From Edaphochlamys debaryana (Eukaryota; Chlorophyta; Chlorophyceae; Chlamydomonadales): DNA of 64,000 nucleotides. The position numbers and the translations under genes are program-made. The notes under the pieces are model-generated. The model was not told where the DNA came from and made no database searches. It was given only the letters and a program-made list of their open reading frames with translations. This document shows, piece by piece, positions 56,453 through 64,000 of this stretch; positions within the stretch are counted from its first letter, which is position 1, and each line of letters opens with the position of its first letter. Location of the stretch: contig JAEHOE010000030.1 in assembly GCA_016858145.1 (NCBI GenBank), forward strand, positions 620,001-684,000, read 5' to 3'.

Positions 56453-57810
56453 ATGCGCTGCTCGCTGCTGTCTCAACCCTCCCGCGCCGGGCCCCTGGCC
56501 GGGACGACGAGGAGTGCTCCTGTGATGGCCCAGTCATCGCCTCAACTTCAAACACGCCCCGCGGCTTTCCCCAGCGGCCAAGCAAAGCCATCTCACGACG
56601 CTGTGAACCTGCGCACGATCACGTTTCAGACGAAGAGCGGCGCGGTGCACACGCTCAAGGCGCCGCGAGGTGAGTCGCTTGCAGAGAAGTGCAAAACATG
56701 CAGAGCTGCATCAATGGGGCTAGCCACCGACGTCTTGTATCACCCTTGTTGACCGAAGGCGCTAACGTGTACAACAGTGCCGAGAGAAGCGGTGTCCACC
56801 TACCCGCGGTTTGCAAGCAAGGTGAGGCCTGCCGAGTGCGGGGCTGGAGGTCAGCGTGCGTGCCCCAGGCGCGCTGGCATGACGAGGTGGATGCGATGGG
56901 AGTCCAGCGGCGTAGGGAGCAGTCTATCCTAAAGAGGCAGCTCGCGGCACGCTACAACGGCCCCTCACCTGCGGTCCCCCACGCCCTCCCTCCCGCCCTC
57001 CCTCCCGCCCTCGTCCTCAACCCAAACGGCAGGCTCCTGCAGCTCCTGCGTCTGCAAGGTAGGCTGCCTCCCTTGCCTGAAAGCTCTCGGGCAGATAAAG
57101 CGCACAGCCTTGCGGGACAGCAGTGCCGTGGTCGTGAAGGGCTCCGCCGACGGGGCTCGGCCCTCTCCCTGCAATCCACTTTATCCTGAACCTCATGTGC
57201 TTCGCCCATTCCCTCGTCCGCAGCTGCTCGAGGGCACCGTGACGTACTCCACCCAGCCCGAGTGCCTGACGCCCAAGCTCAAGGGCGAGGGCTTCGTGGC
57301 CATCTGCGTCGCCAGCGTCAACTCGGACGCTACTTTCCTCACGCACCAGGTGGGGCCTATAGCCTACGCTTGTGGTGGCGAATGTTCCATGGGCTACAGC
57401 TAGGGAGGCTGCAGGGCTCCAGGGGCATGCGCAGAGGGCGGGCGGGCGCAGCGCGCCTGGGTTGATGAAGCCGCCGAGCCCAGCCGATGTGGGTCGGCTT
57501 GGGCGAGGTTGCTCAAGCTAGCTTCGGGCTTAGTCCTTGGGAGCCAGCCGATGTGGGTCGGGGCCCGGCGGTCAACAGTGGTTGAGCTGAGGAGACGCTG
57601 CAAGCTGCTACATGCAGCTCTGCTGCCCCTCCTCGTGCTCCCCCCGGCCTCAGCTGTGCCACCGACCGTCAAATACGCGCGCGTGCCTTGGCCTCACCCT
57701 TTGCCGCCGCCCTGCTGCCCGCCTCGTGGTCCGTGTGCTACCCCCAGGGCGCTACGCTCCGGGCGGAGCGCGCCGAAGACATGGACCGCATGAAGCACAG
57801 GCACGGCTGA
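56453..57810 (+). CDS. Plant-type [2Fe-2S] ferredoxin with transit peptide
   Basis: Five exons join in phase to about 164 residues: 56453-56669, 56759-56821, 57033-57058, 57224-57349 and 57748-57810. The first encodes a Ser/Arg/Pro-rich plastid leader and the first strand (ITFQTKSGAVHTLKAPRG). Next are NVYNSAERSGVHLPAV and the cluster loop CKQGSCSSC, which is C-x4-C-x2-C. The fourth cysteine is in GFVAICVASVNSD, 30 residues on, as in photosynthetic ferredoxins. It carries single electrons in the plastid stroma; a non-PetF isoform is possible. Usual length is about 97 mature residues, and here the C-terminal exon adds a charged tail (AERAEDMDRMKHRHG). Exon 2 uses an AAG acceptor. Without the last splice, translation would stop at 57403 with an unrelated tail, so the final exon is less certain than the core. 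Confidence 0.88.
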
Positions 57811-58845
57811 TCAGGCCAGTCCTGCGGTCAAGAAGCGATGCACGCACGGCTAGCGGTTTGTCCTGCCCAGCAGATAGCGCTTCGCTAGGCCGCACTGCTT
57901 GTTCAGGTCTTGTTGTGTGCCAGCACGTGTTTGATGGATGCCGTCCTCCTGGTTTGAGCGTTTCTTGAGGGAACAGTCGGTGAGCTGAGCGGGGCCCCTG
58001 CACCCAGACGGCCCAGAATGCTGAGGCACCCGCCTACGGCCGCGGCTGCTGTAGGACTGAGTGCCCCCCGGCGCCGCTGCGCTGGTTGGCAATGCCGTGA
58101 CGTCGCTGCAGTGCCGGCCACAGATTAAGTCCGGCCTGAGTCTATGTAGCGAGAGCCAGGAGACTGCATCGAGAGCGTCATAGGAGGAAGCGAGCTTGAC
58201 AGTCCGCACCTGTCGACACGGCCCTCTGACTGGGCCTCCCCAGACATGTGCAATACAAGCGAGGGCCCTCATCATGGGTGATGATACCCGGACTCGTCTT
58301 GTTAAGATTAGTCATGTTTCATAGGGCTTCCATGGGTTTTGCGTTGGCCGCTTTCCGCGGCGTCCCTGCATGTCGATTTATCTGCATGCCCCGCTTGAGG
58401 GGCCAATTCATGGTGACGTGACGCACCCGCACCTGCACTTGCCAGGTGCCAGGTAGCTGTGTACAACCCTTTGTACTCATAGCGTGTGTGCATACTGCAT
58501 TCTCTGTGCCACAGATCCGCACCTGCGTGCCGTATGCGCATCTGCGGGGTTGGCGCCGGTGCTATATATTTTGTCCATTCGGAGCGTGGCGGTGGACAGT
58601 ATGGCGGAGGAAGCGTGATGTGCCCGCGCATCGGCAGATCGGGTAGGACCTACTGCCTGGCCCAAGGCTGGTTTTGACTTGCTTATCGTGGACCTGTTAG
58701 AGGCAAGAGCCGCCGTGTCAAAACTCCGCAGGCAGGCATTGTGCATGGGCCAGAGATGCGGTATAATATGCACTGTCGGATCCGCTGAGATGTGGCGTGT
58801 TATGCACGTGAACAGCGGGCCTTGATATACCTTGGAGAGTGAGCG

Positions 58846-58933
58846 ATGGGACTTGGCACGTACAGGCCGCTGCTTGATGGGATCGGGGGATGGGACTTGG
58901 CACGTACAGGCCGCTGCTTGATGGGATCGGGGG
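58846..58933 (+). repeat. 44-bp tandem duplication, two perfect copies
   Basis: The unit begins atgggacttggcacgtacag and ends gatcggggg. It occurs at 58846-58889 and 58890-58933 with no mismatch, then a partial third start (atgggg). The identity suggests recent duplication. Confidence 0.95.
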
Positions 58934-59164
58934 ATGGGGAATGGTCGGTCCGCCCGCTGCTTGGTTTCGCTCTAGCTTCATAACCTCGTAGTGCGTGTGG
59001 CGCATAGCGCAGGAGCATGGCTGAGTTGGCAGCAAAATTGGCTCCTCTTGTAACCGAGTGCTGACAGCGCTGCTGGATGGTTAAAGTGCACAATCTCAAT
59101 TGCCCGCTCCACCAGGCCGACCAGGGTGTGTATTCCTCACCAGACATGGACCCCTCCGGGCCAT

Positions 59165-59617
59165 GCAGGCAGTGTTGCTATCTTAGCTAAGTTTACGATT
59201 TTTAGCCAAGTGAACTTAGCTAATCCGTGAAAGGTGAGACTTTTGTCCCTGAGGAACTTAGCTACACTTCCTGCCAAGGCACCTCGTTTCCTTGCTAGTA
59301 CTTAGCTAATTTTGCCGCGCGGCAGGGTGTGTGCATGGATGAAGCGCCTTCTTGTAGGCGTAGGGCGTGTGTCCCAACCTGCGCAGACCTGTTGGCACCC
59401 TACCTGAGAGGAGGGGGTGCGGCAACAGAGTTTGGAAAGGACTCATTGTGCCTGCGCCGCCCCCTGTCCGTCACTTGGCTGTTTAGGCCGTCACTTGGCT
59501 AATTAGGCCGGCTGCAGCGCCTCAGTCCTTACATGCACTTAGCTAATCCGGCCCAGCCAAGGGGGTTTGTCCCTGGAAGACTTAGCTACGCCAAAATAAG
59601 ATAGCAACGCTGCATGC
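59165..59617. mobile_element. 453-bp TIR element with repeated ACTTAGCTA boxes
   Basis: Terminal inverted repeats of 21 bases lie at 59165-59185 and 59597-59617, with 19 of 21 bases matching (core gttgctatctta). Inside, the box acttagcta or a close variant (acttggct) recurs about eight times. Segments 59214-59265 and 59537-59589 form an imperfect direct repeat (acttagctaatccg, then tttgtccctg, then cttagctac). No coding capacity. It fits a non-autonomous DNA transposon. Target-site duplication could not be fixed. Confidence 0.65.
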
Positions 59618-60084
59618 AGGGACCCACTGGGTGCCCGGCCATGCCCCGCCCCCATGACGAGTGCTGAATACAACGCTCTAGACACCAGCAGCTGAGCGCT
59701 CCCTGTCCAGGCGATCCACGCACAGACGCATGCTTCGAGATGCCACCACCTGTGCACACGATCGCCCAACACAATCCTCGTTCCGCAACATGGGTAGATC
59801 GTAGATGCACAATCAGGTTGGCATGTGTCTGTGAATCCATGTCAGCTATTCCCTACAAGTCCCCAGATCCTGATCAGACCCTTTTTGGGGGCTGAGCCCC
59901 CGCCCCCAGGATTACCCCGGATTCACGCCTAGCCCGCGGTGTCCGTGTAGATAAGACCGGGCAGCTAAGTCTGTGCCGAGGGGTGCGAGTCCCCCGACAA
60001 CCTGCTAATTACGCGTTAAAGCTCGGTTAGAGTATAGTGCGCCCACGGTTACCACGGGGAATGGGTCGCGTAGCAGATGGGTGA

Positions 60085-60128
60085 GGGGCTCAGCCCTTTT
60101 CCGCCCCCATGGGGGCGCCCCGCTTGTC
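60085..60128 (+). repeat. Short dispersed hairpin motif, copy 2
   Basis: ggggctcagcccttttcc, then an 8-bp palindromic hairpin around cccccatggggg, then cttgtc. It shares the 18-base core and layout with 48135-48176. Confidence 0.55.
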
Positions 60129-60308
60129 CTAGTGCGCCCCACCATTGAGCCCCACTTAGGAGCTAGCTGGCCCACCATGAAGCTCGCCTGCAGCCCGCAT
60201 GAGGCCTGCCGCAAGCAACGGCTCGACCTCAGGGCGTCAAGCTCCCCCTGGCCAAGCACCCAGCGCCAGAGGCCTGGACAGCGGCCAAGCCCCGCCCGGG
60301 CCACCACG

Positions 60309-62482
60309 TCACGCATCCAGCAACCGCCGCGGCCGGCGCGGCCGCCTCTGTCCCTCCAGCCACTCCCGCACCCGCCGCGCCTCCGCAAGAGCGTACTCGC
60401 TCACCTCCCCCGTGTCGGGGTTTGGGACGGCACACGCATCGACCGCCTCCATGGCATTGACCATCGCCCGGCCCTTGTCGAGCGGGCAGCCGGCCTCCAG
60501 CAGCCACTGGAGCGCTTCCAGCGGCGCGCCCTGCTCCCCGTCGCTGCACCACACCGCACTCGCAAAGGCCTGGCCGTTCGAGGGCCCGAAGGGCACGCCC
60601 ATTGAGCGCAGGGCCCTCAGCATGCTCAGGTCGCCATTGCGCGCCGCCTCGGCGTAGCACTGCCCGTCCGTCTGCGGCAGGGCGGGGCGTGGGCCGGTAA
60701 GGGACGTCGGACACGCGCGCGGCGGCACACGACCGGGGTGTGGCCCGGCAGGCATGGATGGGCTGTCCATGGGGAGATTGGACCGAGCGGACAGGAGATG
60801 GCTGCGTGCCGGGCTGCAAAGGGCCGTTACCCGAGGCCCAAACTCGAGGCGGCAGCACACACACAAACCTTGCCAGATTCATGCTATGGCGCCCGCTTGC
60901 TTACCGGGACGCCGCGGTCTTCCTCCAGCAGCAGGTCCAGCACCGCCTCGCAGCCGGACATGGCAGCTGCGGACCACTCGGCCCCGTCCCAGGCGACGCC
61001 GCGTGCCAAGAGCCACCGCATGAGCTCTACGCTCCCCGCCCCAGCCGCATGGCTCAGCAGCCTTGAATGCCGCCGCTGCAGGCCGACTGCCTCCGCTCCG
61101 AACGTCTCCACCAGCCACTCCATCACCGAAATGTGCCCGCCCTCGCACGCCGCGTCCGCCAGCCGCCGCACGTCCAGCTCGCAGCCTTCAGAGTGCAGCA
61201 CCTTCAGCCCGTCCAGCTTTCCGTGAAACGCCGCCGACCGCTGGGAGGCCTCGTAGCCGGTCCGCACGCCCCGGCTGAGCAGGTAGCGCGTGGCGGCAAC
61301 GTTCCCGGCCTTGACTGCCCTCCCGAGGTTCCCGAACTCAGCCGGCGCAAAGCCCTGCTCCTCAAAGAAGCGGAAGCGCTCCAGCGCCTCCTCTCCGGGC
61401 AGGTCGCAGGCCCACTCGTAGGCCAGTTCGGGGCAGTCCAGGGTGCAGCCATGGGCCAGCAGCAAGTCGCACTTGGCCTGCGGGTGGCGAGGGTGGGCCA
61501 GGTCGTATGGAGGGGGCAGATTGTTTACACAACTGTCGCAAAAGCAGGAGGGCGCAGGGTGGATGCAGGGATGGCCGACCGCCGAGCGAGTAGCCGGCTT
61601 GCAGCATGAGGGTCGTAGGGGCCGCGAATTTCTATTCACAGCCCTCCTCACCCGCCACTCGGGCGTGGGATGCATGGCAGACGCGAAGAGCAGCAACCCC
61701 TCCTTTTGCTCCGGGTCCCAGAAGCGCAGGCCCATGCGTCGCCCGCACAGCTGCTGGAAGGCGGCCAGACCGCAGCGTGCTGCGGCTGCCTCAAGGATCT
61801 CGCACTGCTTTGGCGCCTTGCAACCATAAGGCTTCATCACCAGCAGCCAATCCATGAGCTCCAGATGGCCACGCCGGGCTGCAGCCAGGACAGCTTCCGC
61901 GTCCCACACCGTGCGGCGGAAGGCAGGCTCGAGGCACCACTCGCACACCGCCCTGTGCCCCCCTCCAGCCGCATTCTCGAGCGCCGCGCTGCGGCAGTTG
62001 ACGTACGGTGGCATGCGTCCCGGCTCCGAGAGCCACTTGCAGGCCTCGAGCTCGCCGGCCTTGGCTGCAAAGCCTATCACGGAAGCGCCCAACAGGATGC
62101 CCGCCGCCACCACCGCCACCCCCAGGTTGGCCACGTCCCCAGCGGCCGCTGTCAGGCGCAGAAGGTCGCGCCGTCTCTCCAGGTCGAGGTCCCGGCACGA
62201 CCCGGGCGGCGACCAGCGCGCAGCGAAAGCCAGGCGCGGGGTTGGCTCTGACAGCGTGACGACGTTGCGATCCCTGAACTGCGCCGCACTCGCGCGGTCC
62301 ACGAGGCGCAGCGTGCAGGCCACCCCGTTGCCGGGCAGCTCAGCGGCGATGCGCTCGACCAACCCTGGAAGCCAGATATTGGAGCAGCTCTCGACGCGAC
62401 CCGAGCCATCAACGGGGTCGCGTCCGAGGCCCTCGGCTTCATCCTCGGGCGGAGCGCACAGCCGCTTCCTGCTACGGCCCAT
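60309..62482 (-). CDS. Ankyrin-type repeat protein with F-box-like N-terminus (ANK-B)
   Basis: Paralog of ANK-A at 2903-5037. The start at 62482 gives a basic lead (MGRSRKRLCAPPEDEAEG), then the F-box-like WLPGLVERIAAELPGNGVAC and TLRLVDRASAAQF, equivalent to the ANK-A segment. Helical repeats follow, such as GFAAKAGELEACKWLSE, NAAGGGHRAVCEWCLE, AARRGHLELMDWLL, HGKLDGLKVLHSEGCEL, AACEGGHISVMEWLVE and AGAGSVELMRWLLARGVAWD. The last exon, starting near 60674, reads TDGQCYAEAARNGDLSMLRA and ends at the 60309 stop after a basic tail (RRPRRPRRLLDA). One further intron lies near 61640-61480. The repeat spacing is close to ankyrin, but many copies lack the TPLH signature, which is typical for these algal proteins. 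Function unknown. Head to head with the ARC6-type gene. Confidence 0.85.
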
Positions 62483-63318
62483 TGGTAGCTACAAACAGAC
62501 CTGGGCAGCCGTGTGCAGCGAGCTCGACGTGCTTCGCAAGGTCATGCGTGCGTTTGTGCTCAGCTAGAGGCGACCTGAGGCGAGCGTAACGTGAGCGGAA
62601 ACAGCTCTGCGCATAAAGGTACGATGAGCAGGGTGAGCAGGGTGAGTTATCGAGCGGTCTCTCGACCCCGGGGTCAATCGCCGTGCGTGCCCCCTGCGTC
62701 CCGGGGCGCCAGCCCCTCCCCGCTGGTCGCCCCCCTCGGCCCCTCTCAGCCCCGACACACATCTCTGGTAGGGCTCCACCCGCTTCCCCTCGCTGACACT
62801 GCCGCATGTGGTCAAGAGCAGGGCAGGGGGAGCTGCTCCCAGCGGGCATGACTGCATGTGTGACCGGACTTGCTTCCCAGGCCCGAGAGATGCATTGTAC
62901 ACACCACAGCAAGAGGTATAGCTTGGCAAAGCATTCGGCTGAAAGCAGCGAGAACGAAGCTAGATCCGAAATCGCGGGTTCCAGGAATTCGAAATCGACT
63001 CATGAAATGGACGCGCCAGGCGTCCCGCAAATCCGCAATACGCAGTGTCCCGAGGTCAAGGTTGCATAGGACAGCATTTGCAGGGTGGGCGTGGCACCGT
63101 CTGCTCGCGCTGCGCGAGTTCACATCTTTCTGCTTCGCGCACGCAAGCTTGGGTAGCCCCTGCGCATAAGCCATACTGTTAAGGCCTAACCACAACTGGT
63201 CGCAATGATCCTTCGGCCGAGCGGCGCTCGCCTTGAGCCTCAAGTCGCGGGCAACATGCCCGGACAGCTCGCGGGCCGGAGCGCCCTGCTTCGGGCGCCC
63301 ACAAGCTGCTCGAGGACT
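62483..63318. promoter_or_regulatory. Divergent region between ANK-B and the ARC6-type gene
   Basis: 836 bases between two outward-facing start codons. The middle (62880-63200) is less GC-rich than the flanking coding sequence. No gene or clear repeat seen. Confidence 0.5.
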
Positions 63319-64000
63319 ATGTGGCCAGCCAGCGGTCGGCGCCTTGCGCACTCAGCTCGCAGGCCGGTGCGCAGGGCGGCATGCTCAAGCGTGTCGGTAG
63401 TCGCTTTTCGCAACAGCGCGGAGCCCAGCAACCTCGCATCGCCTCCCAGCCCTTCCGTGCGCAACCTGGGCGCTGGCGAGCACATCTCGGTGCACGTGGA
63501 CTACTATCGGCTCTTGCGCGTGGCGCGTATCAGTGGGCCTGAAAAGGTCCGCAAGGAGTATGAGAGCCTTATGAACCAGCCCGCCGCCACCACCTTCACT
63601 GCGGACACGCTCTTCTCTCGGGCCGTCCTGCTGAGGGCTGCCTATGAGACTCTGACGGACGAAGAGCTGCGCCGCTCCTACGATGCCAAGGTATGGGCCG
63701 TGGGGGCAGGTGGGGGCTTGTGGGCATCCGTGATTCCCGATGACCTCGCTGACAGCGTCGCACCTGATAGCACCAGCCTGTATGCTTATCACCGCTCGCT
63801 TCCCTGCCACAGCTTGCAGCCGGCCACACTGCGCTCCGCGTCAGTCAGCAGGACCTGCCTGGTGCTCTGGTGGTGCTCCAGGAGGTGCGAGGGAGGCGGG
63901 GGCTTGCGCCTGGCTGGTCCCAGACTGTCCATCACCCTGAAGGGCGTGAGGCGCGTAGGGCGCAGGGTGATACCCTGCAAACCCACATGCGTCGACGGCA
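63319..64000 (+). CDS. ARC6/CDP1-type plastid division protein, 5' part
   Basis: ATG 63319 opens a frame with no stop to the window end. Exon 1 is 63319-63690. It encodes a transit-like leader (MWPASGRRLAHSARRPVRRA) then a DnaJ-like domain: VDYYRLLRVARI, KVRKEYESL, FTADTLFSRAVLLRAAYETL and TDEELRRSYDAK. The GTATGG donor follows. Exon 2 (63813-63884) gives LRVSQQDLPGALVVLQE, the ARC6 'V.W...PGAL.VLQEGGE' segment. In plants ARC6 is an inner-envelope protein that anchors FtsZ rings, and PARC6/CDP1 is its paralog; both share this region, so I cannot separate them. The J-like domain lacks HPD, as in ARC6. The transmembrane and C-terminal parts lie right of the window. Confidence 0.82.
   Translation, partial: MWPASGRRLAHSARRPVRRAACSSVSVVAFRNSAEPSNLASPPSPSVRNLGAGEHISVHVDYYRLLRVARISGPEKVRKEYESLMNQPAATTFTADTLFSRAVLLRAAYETLTDEELRRSYDAKVWAVGAGGGLWASVIPDDLADSVAPDSTSLYAYHRSLPCHSLQPATLRSASVSRTCLVLWWCSRRCEGGGGLRLAGPRLSITLKGVRRVGRRVIPCKPTCVDG

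Larger units (their letters stand above)
57811..60308. other. Intergenic, repeat-bearing, no gene seen
   Basis: It lies between the convergent ends of the ferredoxin gene (+) and ANK-B (-). It contains a 44-base tandem repeat, a 453-base TIR element and a hairpin motif (all listed). Much of it is less GC-rich than the coding stretches. A tRNA-like stretch near 59960 was examined and rejected. Confidence 0.6.

Noticed and set aside
57480..57561. cagccgatgtgggtcgg occurring twice
   Set aside because: Two short copies in the last ferredoxin intron, too short to argue for an element.
59950..60010. tRNA-like stretch with a T-arm-like ggggtgcgagtccccc
   Set aside because: The T-loop lacks TTC, no acceptor stem closes around it and no proper anticodon arm is found. 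A tRNA-derived SINE remains possible but unsupported.

Overview
The window is nuclear DNA from a green alga. It is GC-rich, and its genes are cut into many short exons with GT-AG introns. It encodes plastid proteins (STAY-GREEN, a plant-type ferredoxin, an ARC6-type division protein, a carotenoid oxygenase) next to a ciliary-base protein (CEP19). Two paralogous ankyrin-type proteins resemble a family I recall as expanded in Chlamydomonas and its colonial volvocine relatives. I infer a chlamydomonadalean, probably volvocine, alga. The species cannot be named from sequence alone.

Layout, left to right: 3' part of a histidine-phosphatase gene (+, to 1507); ankyrin-type gene ANK-A (-, 2903-5037); a secreted type I membrane protein of unknown function (+, 6079-11797) behind a duplicated promoter region; AAMP-like WD40 protein (-, 14173-17182); TOM1/THH1 membrane protein (+, about 17863-19884); importin-alpha-type armadillo protein (+, about 22589-27796); CEP19 (+, 28859-31870); DCN1-like neddylation factor (-, 34407-36557); AIDA (+, 37027-39851); STAY-GREEN (+, 40883-44210); MIT-AAA ATPase of the katanin/spastin/VPS4 clade (-, 45255-49756); carotenoid cleavage dioxygenase (+, 50150-54851); [2Fe-2S] ferredoxin (+, 56453-57810); ankyrin-type gene ANK-B (-, 60309-62482); 5' end of an ARC6-type gene (+, 63319 to the window end).

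The genes do not form one pathway. Loose themes are plastid and pigment biology (STAY-GREEN, CCD, ferredoxin, ARC6) and conserved eukaryotic cell biology (CEP19, DCN1, AIDA, AAMP, importin, AAA ATPase). Five neighbouring pairs are head to head. The intergenic stretches are non-coding as far as I can see. They hold small repeats, two of which look like undescribed non-autonomous transposons (53342-53423 and 59165-59617), and a 61-bp repeat present twice in opposite orientation.

Gene models were built by eye from reading frame, splice consensus and family similarity. Coordinates span start to stop including introns. Some 5' exons remain unresolved and are flagged.
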